A DNA stretch of 64,000 nt, from contig NW_027480423.1 in the NCBI RefSeq assembly GCF_051401765.1, forward strand, positions 9,362,001-9,426,000, written 5' to 3'. This DNA comes from Calliopsis andreniformis (lineage: Eukaryota > Arthropoda > Insecta > Hymenoptera > Andrenidae). The translations under genes and the position numbers were made by a program. The notes beneath the pieces were generated by a model. That model did no database searches and had not been told where the DNA came from. It worked only from the letters and a program-made list of their open reading frames with translations. This document shows positions 49,590 to 63,570 of the stretch, piece by piece (the stretch's first letter is position 1; each line of letters starts with the position of its first letter).

Positions 49590-52500
49590 ACGATATAAAT
49601 ACAACAGCTTTTCCATCGTATAAAACGAATAATTGCAACCAGTGTGAAAGTTATGGTCCTTTCTACATTTCGAGCAACCTAGGCTTCACTCTAGGGCTTT
49701 GCTCCACCTGATCGAATAGTTAGGGCCTTAGAAGTCAACGCCAGAAGCATAAAATACAATATAAATACTACAGCTTTTCCACCATATAAAACGAATAATT
49801 GCAACCAGTATGAAAGTTATGGTCATTTCTGCTTTCCGGACAACCTAGGCTTCACCCTAGGGCGTTGTTCCACCAGATGGAATAGTTAGGGCCTAAGAAG
49901 TCAACGCCAGAAGCGTAAAATACGATATAAAAACAACAGCATTTCCATCGTATAAAACAAATTATTGCAGCCAGTTTGATAGTGATGGTCATTTCTACGT
50001 ACCGGGCAACCTAGACTTCACACTAGTGCGTTGCTCCACCAGATCGAATAGTTAGGGCCTTAGGAGTCAACGCCCGAAGCATAAAGTATAAAATAAATAG
50101 AACAGTTTTTCCATCGTATAAAACGAATAATTGCTACCAGTGTGAAAGTTATGGTCACTTCTACTTTCCGGGCAACCTAGACTTCACCCTAGGGCGTTGT
50201 TCCACCAGGTGGAATAGTTAGGGCCGATGTAGTCAACGCCAGAAGCATAAAATACGATATAAATACAACAGCTTTTCCATCGTACAAAACGAATAATTGC
50301 AACCAGTGTGAAAGTTATGGTCATTTCTACGTTCTGGGCAGCCTAGGCTTCCCCCTAGGGCGTTGCTCCAACAGATTGCATAGCTAGGGCCTTAGAAGCC
50401 AATGCCCGAAGCATAAAATGCAATAAAAATACAACAGTTTTTCCATCGTATAGCAGGAATAATTTGCAACCAGTGTGAAAGTTATGGTCATTTCTACTTT
50501 CCGGACAACCTAGACTTCACCCTAGGGCGTTGTTCCACCAGATGGAATGGTTAGGTCCTAAGAAGTCAACGCCAGAAGCATAAAATACGATATAAATACA
50601 ACAGCTTTTCCATCGTATAAAACAAATAATTGCAACCAGTTTGATAGCGATGGTCATTTCTACGTACCGGACAACCTAGGCTTCACTCTAGGGCGTTGTT
50701 CCACCAGATCGAATAGTTAGGGCCTTAGAAGTCAACGCCCGAAGCATAAAGTACAAAATAAATAGAACAGTTTTTCCATCGTATAAAACGAATAATTGCT
50801 ACCAGCGTGAAAGTTATGGTGATTTCTACGTTCGGGCAACCTAGGTTTCACTCCAGGGCGTTGCTCCACCAGATCGAATAGTTACGGCCTATGAAGTCAA
50901 CGCCAGAAGCATAAAATACAATATAAATACAACAGTTTTTCTATCATATAAAACGAATGATAGCAACCAGTGTGAAAGTTATGGTCATTTCTACCTTCCG
51001 CGCAATCTTGGCTTTACCCTAGGGCGTTGTTCCACCAGATGGAATAGTTAGGGCCTAAGAAGTCAACGCCAGGAGCATAAAACACGATATAAATACAACA
51101 GCTTTTCCATCGTATAAAACGAATAATTGCAACCAGTGTGAAAGTTATGGTCCTTTCTACATTTCGAGCAACCTAGGCTTCCCTCTAGGGCTTTGCTCCA
51201 CCTGATCGAATAGTTAGGGCCTTAGAAGTCAACGCCAGAAGCATAAAATACAATATAAATACTACAGCTTTTCCACCATATAAAACGAGTAATTGCAACC
51301 AGTGTGAAAGTTATGGTCATTTCTACGTTCCGGGCAACCTAGGCTTCACCCTAGGGCGTTGTTCCACCAGATGGAATAGTTAGGGCCTAAGAAGTCAACG
51401 CCAGAAGCGTAAAATACGATATAAAAACAACAGCATTTCCATCGTATAAAACAAATTATTGCAGCCAGTTTGATAGTGATGGTCATTTCTACGTACCGGG
51501 CAACCTAGACTTCACACTAGTGCGTTGCTCCACCAGATCGAATAGTTAGGGCCTTAGGAGTCAACGCCCGAAGCATAAAGTATAAAATAAATAGAACAGT
51601 TTTTCCATCGTATAAAACGAATAATTGCTACCAGTGTGAAAGTTATGGTCACTTCTACTTTCCGGGCAACCTAGACTTCACCCTAGGGCGTTGTTCCACC
51701 AGGTGGAATAGTTAGGGCCGATGTAGTCAACGCCAGAAGCATAAAATACGATATAAATACAACAGCTTTTCCATCGTACAAAACGAATAATTGCAACCAG
51801 TGTGAAAGTTATGGTCATTTCTACGTTCTGGGCAGCCTAGGCTTCCCCCTAGGGCGTTGCTCCAACAGATTGCATAGCTAGGGCCTTAGAAGCCAATGCC
51901 CGAAGCATAAAATGCAATAAAAATACAACAGTTTTTCCATCGTATAGCAGGAATAATTTGCAACCAGTGTGAAAGTTATGGTCATTTCTACTTTCCGGAC
52001 AACCTAGACTTCACCCTAGGGCGTTGTTCCACCAGATGGAATGGTTAGGTCCTAAGAAGTCAACGCCAGAAGCATAAAATACGATATAAATACAACAGCT
52101 TTTCCATCGTATAAAACAAATAATTGCAACCAGTTTGATAGCGATGGTCATTTCTACGTACCGGACAACCTAGGCTTCACTCTAGGGCGTTGTTCCACCA
52201 GATCGAATAGTTAGGGCCTTAGAAGTCAACGCCCGAAGCATAAAGTACAAAATAAATAGAACAGTTTTTCCATCGTATAAAACGAATAATTGCTACCAGC
52301 GTGAAAGTTATGGTGATTTCTACGTTCGGGCAACCTAGGTTTCACTCCAGGGCGTTGCTCCACCAGATCGAATAGTTACGGCCTATGAAGTCAACGCCAG
52401 AAGCATAAAATACAATATAAATACAACAGTTTTTCTATCATATAAAACGAATGATAGCAACCAGTGTGAAAGTTATGGTCATTTCTACCTTCCGCGCAAT

Positions 52501-52842
52501 CTTGGCTTTACCCTAGGGCGTTGTTCCACCAGATGGAATAGTTAGGGCCTAAGAAGTCAACGCCAGGAGCATAAAACACGATATAAATACAACAGCTTTT
52601 CCATCGTATAAAACGAATAATTGCAACCAGTGTGAAAGTTATGGTCCTTTCTACATTTCGAGCAACCTAGGCTTCCCTCTAGGGCTTTGCTCCACCTGAT
52701 CGAATAGTTAGGGCCTTAGAAGTCAACGCCAGAAGCATAAAATACAATATAAATACTACAGCTTTTCCACCATATAAAACGAGTAATTGCAACCAGTGTG
52801 AAAGTTATGGTCATTTCTACGTTCCGGGCAACCTAGGCTGCA
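49500..52842. repeat. Nine-monomer (1,494-bp) tandem higher-order repeat
   Basis: 49500-51348 matches 50994-52842 at exactly 1,494 bp (9 x 166), giving two full units and part of a third. The order of markers is: CACGATATAAATAC with ACATTTCGAGC and GGGCTTTGC; TACTACAGC with CCACCATATAAAA; ATATAAAAACAACAGC with GCAGCCAGTTTGATAG; AAGTATAAAATAAATAG; a GGCCGATGTAG monomer; GCAGCCTAGGCTTCCCCC; AATAATTTGC; another TTTGATAGCG monomer; and a monomer shortened to GTTCGGGCAACC. Confidence 0.91.
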
Positions 52843-54330
52843 CTCTAGGGCGTTGCTCCTCCAGATCGAATAGTTAGGGAATTAGAAGACAACGCCCGAA
52901 ACATAAAATACAAAATAAATAAAACAGTTTTTCTATCGTATAAAACGAAAAATTGCAAACAGTGTGAAAGATATGGACATTTCTACGATTCGGGCTACCT
53001 AGGCTTCACTCTATGGCGATCTTCCACCACATCGAATAGCAACGGCCTCAGAAGTCAACGCCAGAAGCTTAAATACAATATACATATAACAGTTTTTCCA
53101 TCGTATAAAACGAATAATAGCAACCAGTGTGAAAGTTATGGTCATTTCTACGATCCGGGCAACATAGGCTTCACTCTACGGCGATGCTCCACCATATCAA
53201 ACAGTTAGCGCCTTAGAAGTCAACGCCCGAAGCATAAAGTACAAAATAAATAGAACAGTTTTTCGATCGTATAAAACGAATAATTGCTACCAGTGTGAAA
53301 GTTATGGTCATTTCTACGTTCGGGCAACCTAGGTTTCACTCCAGGGCGTTGCTCCACCAGATCGAATAGTTACGGCCTATGAAGTCAACGCCAGAAGCAT
53401 AAAATACAATATAAATACAACAGTTTTTCTATCATATAAAACGAATGATAGCAACCAGTGTGAAAGTTATGGTCATTTCTACCTTCCGCGCAATCTTGGC
53501 TTTACCCTAGGGCGTTGTTCCACCAGATGGAATAGTTAGGGCCTAAGAAGTCAACGCCAGAAGCATAAAACACGATATAAATACAACAGCTTTTCCATCG
53601 TATAAAACGAATAATTGCAACCAGTGTGAAAGTTATTGTCCTTTCTACATTTCGAGCAACCTAGGCTTCACTCTAGCGCTTTGCTCCACCTGATCGAATA
53701 GTTAGGGCCTTAGAAGTCAACGCCAGAAGCATAAAATACAATATAAATACTACAGCTTTTCCACCATATAAAAGGAATAATTGCAACCAGTATGAAAGTT
53801 ATGGTCATTTCTGCTTTCCGGACAACCTAGGCTTCACCCTAGGCCGTTGTTCCACCAGATGGAATAGTTAGGGCCTAAGAAGTCAACGCCAGAAGCGTAA
53901 AATACGATATAAAAACAACAGCTTTTCCATCGTATAAAACAAATTATTGCAGCCAGTTTGATAGTGATGGTCATTTCTACGTACCGGGCAACCTAGACTT
54001 CACACTAGTGTGTTTCTCCACCAGATCGAATAGTTAGGGCCTTAGAAGTCAACGCCCGAAGCATAAAGTATAAAATAAATAGAACTGTTTTTCCATCGTA
54101 TAAAACGAATAACTGCTACCAGTGTGCAAGTTAAGGTCATTTCTACTTTCCGGGCAACCTAGACTTCACCCTAGGGCGTTGTTCCACCAGATGGAATAGT
54201 TAGGGCCTAAGAAGTCAACGCCAGAAGCATAAAATAGGATATAAATACAACAGCTTTTCCATCGTATAAAACGAATAGTTGCAACCAGTGTGAAAGTTAT
54301 GGTCATTTCTACGTTCCGGGCAACCTAGGC
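52745..54330. repeat. Block IV, copy 1 (spacing 5,973 bp)
   Basis: About 1.6 kb recurs at 58718-60303 (36 monomers minus 3 bp). Private markers are CTAGGCTGCACTC with GCTCCTCCAGAT, GATATGGACATTTCTACG, a shortened CAGAAGCTTAAATAC segment and CACCATATCAAACAG. The later half also resembles the preceding nine-mer. Confidence 0.88.
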
Positions 54331-54994
54331 TTCCCACTAGGGCGTTGCTCTAACAGATTGCATAGCTAGGGCCTTAGAAGCCAATGCCCGAAGCATAAAA
54401 TGCAATAAAAATACAACAGTTTTTCCATCGTATAGCAGGAATAATTTGCAACCAGTGTGAAGGTTATGGTCATATCCACGTTCCGGGCAGCCTAGGCATC
54501 ACTGTAGGGCGTTGCTCCACCAGATCGAATAGTTAGGTCCTTAGAAGTCAACGCCAGAAGCATAAAATACAATATAAATACAACAGTTTTTCCCTCGTAT
54601 AAAACGAATAATTGCAACCAGTTTGAAAGTGATGGTCATTTCTACGTTCCGGGTAACCTAGGCCTCACTCTAGGGCGTTGCTCCAACAGATTGAATAGTT
54701 AGGGCCTTAGAAGTCAGCGCCCGAAGCATAAAATGCAATAAAAATACAACAGTTTTTCCATCGTATAACAGGATTAATTGCAACCAGTTTGAAAGTGTTG
54801 GTCATTTCTACGTCACGGGCAACCTAGGCTTCACTCTAGGGCGTTGCTCCACCATATCAAACAGTTAGGGCCTAAGAAGTGAACGCCAGAAGCATAAAAT
54901 ACAATATAAATACAACAGTTTTTCCATCGTATAAAACGAATAATTGCTACCAGTGTAAAAGTTATGGTCATTTCTACGTTCCGGGCAGCCTAGG

Positions 54995-55300
54995 CTTCAC
55001 TCTAGGGCGGAGCTCCACCATATCGAATAGCTACGGCCTTAGAAGCCTACGCCTGAAGCATAAAATACAATAAAAATACAACGGTCTTTTCATCGTATAA
55101 CAGGAATAATTGCAACAAGCGTAAAAGTAATGATCATTTCGGCGTTTCGGGCATCCTAGTCTTAACTCTGAGGCATTGCTCCACCAGATCGACTAGTTAG
55201 GGCCTAAGAAGTCAACGCCAGAAGCATAAAATACCATATAAATACAACAGTTTTTCCATTGTATAAAACGAATAATTGCTACCAGTGTAAAAGTTATGGT
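54995..55300. repeat. Two-monomer block with class B traits, copy 1 (spacing 5,308 bp)
   Basis: Matches 60303-60608. Contains GGGCGGAGCTCC, GAAGCCTACGCCTGAAG, CATTTCGGCGTTTCGGGC and CTCTGAGGCATTGC. The last two are class B features on a class A backbone, so this is a hybrid monomer. Confidence 0.84.
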
Positions 55301-55439
55301 CATTTCTACGTTCCGGGCAACCTAGGCTTCACCCTAGGGCGTTGTTCCACCAGATTGAATAGTTAGGGCCTAAGAAGTGAACGCCAGAAGCATAAAATAC
55401 AATATAAAAACAACAGTTTTTCCATCGTAAAAAACGAAT

Positions 55440-55870
55440 AATTGCAACCTGTGTGAAGGTTATGGTCATATCTACGTTCCGGTCAACCTAGGCTTCACTG
55501 TAGGGCGTTGCTCCACCAGATCGAAGTGTTAGGGCCTAAGAAATCAACACCCGAAGCATAAAATGCAATAAAAATACAACAGTTTTTCCATCTTATAACA
55601 GGATAAATTGCAACCCGTTTGAAAGTGATGGTCATTTCTACGTTCCGGGCAACCTAGGTTTCACTCTAGGGCGTTGCTCCACTAGATCGAATAGCTAGGG
55701 CCACAGAAGTCAACGCCAGAAGCATAAAATGCGATATAAATACAACAGCTTTTCCATCGTATAAAAGGAATAATTGCAAACAGTGCGAAAGTAAAGGCCA
55801 TTTCTACGTTCCGGGCAACCTAGGCTTCACCCTAGGGCGTTGCTCCACCAGATTAAACAGTTAGGGCCTT
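55440..55870. repeat. Block matching the window's right end, copy 1 (spacing 8,131 bp)
   Basis: Matches 63571-64000 (49 monomers minus 3 bp) and is still matching when the window ends. Markers are ATCGAAGTGTTAGGG, CAACACCCGAAGC, GGATAAATTGCAACCCG, GGCCACAGAAG and GTGCGAAAGTAAAGGCC. Confidence 0.86.
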
Positions 55871-56239
55871 AGAAGTCAACGCCCGAAGCATAAAATACGA
55901 TATAAATACAACAGCTTTTGCATCGTATAAAAGGAATAATTGCAAACAGTGTGGAAGTAATTGTCATTTCTATATTCTGAGCAACCTAGGCTTCACCCAA
56001 GGGCGTTGCTCCACCAAATCAAACAGATAGGTCCTTAGATGTCAACGCCAGAAGCATACAATACGATATAAATACAACAGCTTTTCCATGGTATAACAGG
56101 ATTAATTGCAACCAGTTTGAAAGTGATGGTCATTTCGACGTTCCGGGCAGCCTAGACTTCACTCTAGGGCGTTGCTCCACTAGATCGAATAGCTAGGGCC
56201 TTAGAAGACAACGCCAGAGGCATAAAATACAATATAAAT

Positions 56240-57570
56240 ACAACAGCTTTTCCATTGTATAAAACGAATAATTGCTACCAGTGTAAAAGTTATGGTCATT
56301 TCTACGTTCCGGGCAACCTAGGCTTCACCCTAGGGCGTTGTTCCACCAGATCGAATAGTTAGGGCCTAAGAAGTGAACGCCAGAAGCATAAAATACAATA
56401 TAAATACAACAGTTTTTCCATCGTATAAAACGAATAATTGCAGCCAGTGTGATGGTTATGGTCATTTCTACATTCCGAGCAACCTAGGCTTCACTCTAGG
56501 GCGTTGCTCCAACAGATTGAATAGTTAGGGCCTTAGAAGTCAACGCACAAAGCATAAAATGCAATAAAAATACAACAGTTTTTCCATCGTATAACAGGAT
56601 TAATTGCAACCAGTTTGAAAGTGATGGTCATTTCTACGTTCCGGGCAACCTAGGCTCCACTCTAGGGCGTTGCTCCACTAGATCGAATAGCTAGGGCCAT
56701 AGATGTCAACGCCAGAAGCATAAAATACGATATAAATACAACAGCTTTTCCATCGTATAAAAGGAATAATTGCAAACAGTGTGAAAGTAATGGTCATTTC
56801 TACGTTCCGGGCAACCTAGGCTTCACTCTAGGGCGTTGCTCCACCAGATCAAACAGTTAGGGCCTTAGAAGTCAACGCCCGAAGCATAAAATACAAAATA
56901 AATAGAACAGTTTTTCCATTGTATAAAACGAATAATTGCTACCAGTGTAAAAGTTATGGTCATTTCTACGTTCCGGGCAACCTAGGCTTCACCCTAGGGC
57001 GTTGTTCCACCAGATCGAATAGTTAGGGCCTAAGAAGTGAACGCCAGAAGCATAAAATACAATATAAATACAACAGATTTTCCATCATATAAAACGAATA
57101 ATTGCAACCAGTGTGAAAGCTATGGTCATTTCTACATTCCGAGCAACCTAGGCTTCACTCTAGGGCGTTGCTCCAACAGATTGAAGAGTCATGGCCTTAT
57201 AAGTCAACGCCCGAAGCATAAAATGCAATAAAAATACAACAGTTTTTCCATCCTATAACAGGATTAATTGCAACCAGTTTGAATGTGATGGTCTTTTCTA
57301 CGTTCCGGGCAACCTAGGCTTCACTCCAGGGCGTTGCTCCACTAGATCGAATAGTTAGGGCCTAAGAAGTCAACGCCAGTAGCATAAAATACGATATAAA
57401 TTCAACAGCTTTTCCATCGTATAAAACGAATAATGGTAACCAGTGTGAAAGTTATGGTCATTTCTACGTTCCGGTCAACCTAGGCTTCACTCTAGGACGT
57501 TGCTCCACCAGATCGAATAGTTAGGGCCTAAGAAGTCAACGCCAAAAGAATAAAATACGATATAAGTACA
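56240..57570. repeat. Eight-monomer block, copy 1 (spacing 4,977 bp)
   Basis: Matches 61217-62547 (30 monomers minus 3 bp). Internally, the CAGTGTAAAAGTTATGG monomer at 56281 recurs 664 bp later at 56945, so a four-monomer unit is nested inside. Other markers are GATTGAAGAGTC with CCTTATAAG, TTTGAATGTGATGGTC and ATATAAATTCAACAGC. Confidence 0.87.
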
Positions 57571-58717
57571 ACAGTTTTTCCATCGTATAAAATGAATGAT
57601 TGCGAACATTGTGAAAGTAATGGTCATTTCTACGTGCCTGGCAACCTACGCGTCACTCTAGGGCGTTGCTGCTCCACATCTGATAGCTACGGCCTTAGAA
57701 GTTAACGCCGGAAGCATAAAATACAATATAAATACAACAGCTTCGCCATCGTATAAAATGAATAATTGCAAACAGTGTGAAGGTAATGGTCATTTCTACG
57801 TTCCGAGCAACCTAGGCTTCACTCTAGGGCGTTGCTCCACCAGATCGAATAGTTAGGGCCTAAGAAGTCAACGCCAGAAGCATAAAATACGATATAAATA
57901 CAACAGCTTTTCCATCGTAGAAAACGATTAATGGCAACCAGTGCGAATGTTATGGTCATTTCTACGTTCCGGGAAAGCTAGGCTTCAGTCTAGGGCCTTC
58001 CTCCACCAGATCGAATAGTTAGGGCCTTAGAAGTCAACGCCAGAAGCATAAAATTCCATAAAGATGCAACAGCTTTCCATCGTATAACAGGAATAACTGC
58101 AAACAGTGTGATAGTACTGGTCATTACTACGTTCCGGGTAATCCAGGCTTCACTGTAGGGCGTTGCTCCACCAAATCGAATAGTTAGGGCCTTAGAAGTC
58201 AACGCCCGAAGCATACAATACAATATAAGTACAACAGTTTTTCCATCGTATAAAATGAATGATTGCGAACATTGTGAAAGTAATGGTCATTTCTACGTTC
58301 CGGGCAACCTAGGCTGCACTCTAGGGTGTTGCTCCACCAGATGGAATAGCTAGGGCCTTAGAAGTGAACGCCCGAAGCATAAAATGCAAAATAAATATAA
58401 CTGCTTTTCCATCGTACGAAACGAATAACAGCAACCAGTCTGAAAGTACTGGTCATTTCTACGTTCCGGGTAACCTAGGTTTCACGCTAGGGCGTTGCTC
58501 CAGCAGACCGAATAGCCAGGGACTTAGAATTCAACGCCAGAAGGATAAAATACAATATAAGTCCACAGTTTTTCCATCGTATGAAATGAATAATTGCAGA
58601 CATTGTGAAAGTAATGGTCATTTCTACGTTCCGGGTTACCTAGGTTTCACACTAGGGCGTTGCTCCACCAGACCGAATAGCTAGGGACTTAGAATTCAAT
58701 GCCAGAAGGATAAAATA

Positions 58718-60303
58718 CAATATAAATACTACAGCTTTTCCACCATATAAAACGAGTAATTGCAACCAGTGTGAAAGTTATGGTCATTTCTACGTTCCGG
58801 GCAACCTAGGCTGCACTCTAGGGCGTTGCTCCTCCAGATAGAATAGTTAGGGAATTAGAAGTCAACGCCCGAAACATAAAATACAAAATAAATAAAACAG
58901 TTTTTCTATCGTATAGAACGAAAAATTGCAAACAGTGTGAAAGATATGGACATTTCTACGATTCGGGCTGCCTAGGCTTCACTCTATGGCGTTCTTCCAC
59001 CACATCGAATAGCAACGGCCTCAGAAGTCAACGCCAGAAGCTTAAATACAATATACATATAACAGTTTTTCCATCGTATAAAACGAATAATAGCAACCCG
59101 TGTGAAAGTTATGGTCATTTCTACGATCCGGGCAACATAGGCTTCACTCTACGGCGATGCTCCACCATATCAAACAGTTAGCGCCTTAGAAGTCAACGCC
59201 CGAAGCATAAAGTACAAAATAAATAGAACAGTTTTTCCATCGTATAAAACGAATAATTGCTACCAGTGTGAAAGTTATGGTCATTTCTACGTTCGGGCAA
59301 CCTAGGTTTCACTCCAGGGCGTTGCTCCACCAGATCGAATAGTTACGGCCTATGAAGTCAACGCCAGAAGCATAAAATACAATATAAATACAACAGTTTT
59401 TCTATCATATAAAACGAATGATAGCAACCAGTGTGAAAGTTATGGTCATTTCTACCTTCCGCGCAATCTTGGCTTTACCCTAGGGCGTTGTTCCACCAGA
59501 TGGAATAGTTAGGGCCTAAGAAGTCAACGCCAGAAGCATAAAACACGATATAAATACAACAGCTTTTCCATCGTATAAAACGAATAATTGCAACCAGTGT
59601 GAAAGTTATTGTCCTTTCTACATTTCGAGCAACCTAGGCTTCACTCTAGGGCTTTGCTCCACCTGATCGAATAGTTAGGGCCTTAGAAGTCAACGCCAGA
59701 AGCATAAAATACAATATAAATACTACAGCTTTTCCACCATATAAAAGGAATAATTGCAACCAGTATGAAAGTTATGGTCATTTCTGCTTTCCGGACAACC
59801 TAGGCTTCACCCTAGGGCGTTGTTCCACCAGATGGAATAGTTAGGGCCTAAGAAGTCAACGCCAGAAGCGTAAAATACGATATAAAAACAACAGCTTTTC
59901 CATCGTATAAAACAAATTATTGCAGCCAGTTTGATAGTGATGGTCATTTCTACGTACCGGGCAACCTAGACTTCACACTAGTGCGTTGCTCCACCAGATC
60001 GAATAGTTAGGGCCTTAGGAGTCAACGCCCGAAGCATAAAGTATAAAATAAATAGAACAGTTTTTCCATCGTATAAAACGAATAATTGCTACCAGTGTGA
60101 AAGTTATGGTCACTTCTACTTTCCGGGCAACCTAGACTTCTCCCTAGGGCGTTGTTCCACCAGGTGGAATAGTTAGGGCCTAAGTAGTCAACGCCAGAAG
60201 CATAAAATACGATATAAATACAACAGCTTTTCCATCGTACAAAACGAATAATTGCAACCAGTGTGAAAGTTATGGTCATTTCTACGTTCTGGGCAACCTA
60301 GGC
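58718..60303. repeat. Block IV, copy 2
   Basis: Partner of 52745-54330. It joins at about 60303 to the copy of the 54995-55300 block, skipping some four monomers present in the first region, so the order of blocks is kept but the spacing is not. Confidence 0.87.
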
Positions 60304-60608
60304 TTCACTCTAGGGCGGAGCTCCACCATATCGAATAGCTACGGCCTTAGAAGCCTACGCCTGAAGCATAAAATACAATAAAAATACAACGGTCTTTTCA
60401 TCGTATAACAGGAATAATTGCAACAAGCGTGAAAGTAATGATCATTTCGGCGTTTCGGGCATCCTAGTCTTAACTCTGAGGCATTGCTCCACCAGATCGA
60501 CTAGTTAGGGCCTAAGAAGTCAACGCCAGAAGCATAAAATACCATATAAATACAACAGTTTTTCCATTGTATAAAACGAATAATTGCTACCAGTGTAAAA
60601 GTTATGGT
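60303..60608. repeat. Two-monomer block with class B traits, copy 2
   Basis: Partner of 54995-55300, including the hybrid CATTTCGGCGTTTCGGGC monomer. Confidence 0.84.
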
Positions 60609-61216
60609 CATATCTACATTCCGGGCAACCTAGGCATCACTGTAGGGCGTTGCTCCAACAGATTGAATAGCTAGGGCCTTAGAAGTCAACGCCAGAGGCA
60701 TAACATACAATATAAATACAACAGCTTTTCCATTGTATAAAACGAATAATTTCTACCAGTGTAAAAGTTATGGTCATTTCTACGTTCCGGGCAACCTACG
60801 CTTCACCTTAGGGCATTGTTCCATCAGATCGAATAGTTGGGCCCTAAGAAGTGAACGCCAGAAGCATAAAATACAATATAAATAAAACAGTTTTTCCATT
60901 GTAGAAAACGAATAATTGCAACCAGTGTGAAAGTTATGGTCATTTCTATATTCCGAGCAACCTAGGCTTCACTCTAGGGTGGTGCTCCACCAGATCGAAT
61001 AGTTAGGTCCTTAGAAGTCAACGCCAGAAGCATAAAATACGATATAAATACAACAGCTTTTCCATGGTATAAAAGGAATAATTGCAAACAGTGTGAAAGT
61101 AATGGTCATTTCTACGTTCCGGGCAACCTAGGCTTCTCTCTACGGCGTTGCTAGACCAGGTCGAATAGTTAGGGCCTAAGAAGTCAACGCCAGAAGCATA
61201 AACTACAATATAAATA

Positions 61217-62547
61217 CAACAGTTCTTCCATTGTATAAAACGAATAATTGCTACCAGTGTAAAAGTTATGGTCATTTCTACGTTCCGGGCAACCTAGGCT
61301 TCACCCTAGGGCGTTGTTCCACCAGATCGAATAGTTAGGGCCTAAGAAGTGAACGCCAGAAGCATAAAATACAATATAAATACAACAGTTTTTCCATCGT
61401 ATAAAACGAATAATTGCAACCAGTGTGAAAGTTATGGTCATTTCTACATTCCGAGCAAACTAGGCTTCACTCTAGGGCGTTGCTCCAACAGATTGAATAG
61501 TTAGGGCCTTAGAAGTCAACGCCCGAAGCATAAAATGCAATAAAAATACAACAGTTTTTCCATCGTATAACAGGATTAATTGCAACCAGTTTGAAAGTGA
61601 TGGTCATTTTTACGTTCCGGGCCACCTAGGCTTCACTCTAGGGCGCTGCTCCACTAGATTGAATAGCTAGGGCCATAGAAGTCAACGCCAAAAGCATAAA
61701 ATACGATATAAATACAACAGCTTTTGCATCGTATAAAAGAAAATAATTGCAAACAGTGTGAAGGTAATGGTCATTTCTACGTTCCGGGTAACCTAGGCTT
61801 CACCCTAGGGCGTTGCTCCACCAGATCAAACAGTTAGGGCCTTAGAAGTCAGCGCCCGAAGCATAAAATACAAAATAAATAGAACAGTTTTTCCATTGTA
61901 TAAAACGAATAATTGCTACCAGTGTAAAAGTTATGGTCATTTCTACGTTCCGGGCAACCTAGGCTTCACCCTAGGGCGTTGTTCCACCAGATCGAATAGT
62001 TAGGGCCTAAGAAGTGAACGCCAGAAGCATAAAATACAATATAAATACAACAGATTTTCCATCATATAAAACGAATAATTGCAACCAGTGTGAAAGCTAT
62101 GGTGATTTCTACATTCCGAGCAACCTAGGCTTCACTCTAGGGCGTTGCTCCAACAGATTGAAGAGTCAGGGCCTTATAAGTCAACGCCCGAAGCATAAAA
62201 TGCAATAAAAATACAACAGTTTTTCCATCGTATAACAGGATTAATTGCAACCAGTTTGAATGTGATGGTCTTTTCTACGTTCCGGGCAACCTAGGCTTCA
62301 CTCTAGCGCGTTGCTCCACTAGATCGTATAGTTAGGGCCTAAGAAGTCAACGCCAGAAGCATAAAATACGATATAAATTCAACAGCTTTTCCATCGTATA
62401 AAACGAATAACGGTAACCAGTGTGAAAGTTATGGTCATTTCTACGTTCCGGTCAACCTAGGCTTCACTCTAGGACGTTGCTCCACCTGATCGAATAGTTA
62501 GGGCCTATGAAGTCAACGCCAGAAGCATAAAATACAATAAAGGTGCA
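61217..62547. repeat. Eight-monomer block, copy 2
   Basis: Partner of 56240-57570. One extra A near 61737 (AAAGAAAATAATTGC) lengthens one monomer. Confidence 0.87.
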
Positions 62548-63570
62548 ACAGTTTTTCCATCGTATAACAGGAATAATTGCAACCAGTGTGAAGGTAATTG
62601 TATGTTCTACGTTCCGGGCAACCTAGGCTTCACTCTAGGGCGGTGCTCCACCAGATCAAATAGTTACGGCCTAAGAAGTCAGCGCCAGAAGCATAAATTA
62701 CAATATAAGTACAACAGCTTTTCCATCGTATATAATGTATATTTGCAAACATTGTGGAAGTAATTGTCATTTCTACGTTCCGGGCAACCTAGGCTTCACG
62801 CTAGAGTGTTGCTCCACCAGATGGAATAGCTAGGGCCTTGGAAGTCAACGCCCGAAGCATAAAATGCAAAATAAATAGAACAGTTTTTCCATTGTATAAA
62901 ACGAATAACTGCAACCAGTGTGAAAGTACTGGTCATTTCTACGTTCCGGGTAACCTATGTTTCACTCTAGGGCGTTGCTCCACCAGAACGAATAGCTAGG
63001 GACTTAGAATTTAACGCCAGAAGGATAAAATGCAATATAAGTACAACAGTTTTTTCATCGTATAAAATGAATAATTGCAGACATTGTGAAAGTAATGGTC
63101 ATTTCTACGTTCCGGTCAACCTAGGCGTCACTCTAGGGCGTTGCTCCACTAGATCGAATAGCTAGGGCCTTAGAAGCCAACGCCAGAAGCATAAAATACG
63201 ATGTAAATACAACAGCTTTTCCATCGTATAAAAGGTATAAATGCAAACAGTGTGAAAGTAATGGTCATTTCTACGTTCCGGGCATCCTAGGCTTCACTCT
63301 AGGGCGTTGCTCCACCAGATCAAACAGTTAGGGCCTTAGAAGTCAACGCCCGAAGCATAAAATACAAAATAAATAGAACAGTTTTTCCATTGTATAAAAC
63401 GGATAATTGCTACCAGTGTAAAAGTTATGATCATTTCTACGTTCCGGGCAACCTAGGCTTCACTCTACGGCGTTGTTCCACCAGATCGAATAGTTAGGGC
63501 CTAAGAAGTCAACACCAGAAGAATAAAATACAAAATAAATACAACAGCCTTTACACCGTATAAAACGAAT

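Noticed and set aside
970..62208. Open reading frames of 60-118 codons scattered over both strands of the satellite
   Set aside because: They are repeat by-products. The same peptides recur at the block spacings, the frame shifts by one at every 166-bp monomer, frames on opposite strands overlap, and none has a recognisable domain, start context or conserved reading frame across monomers.
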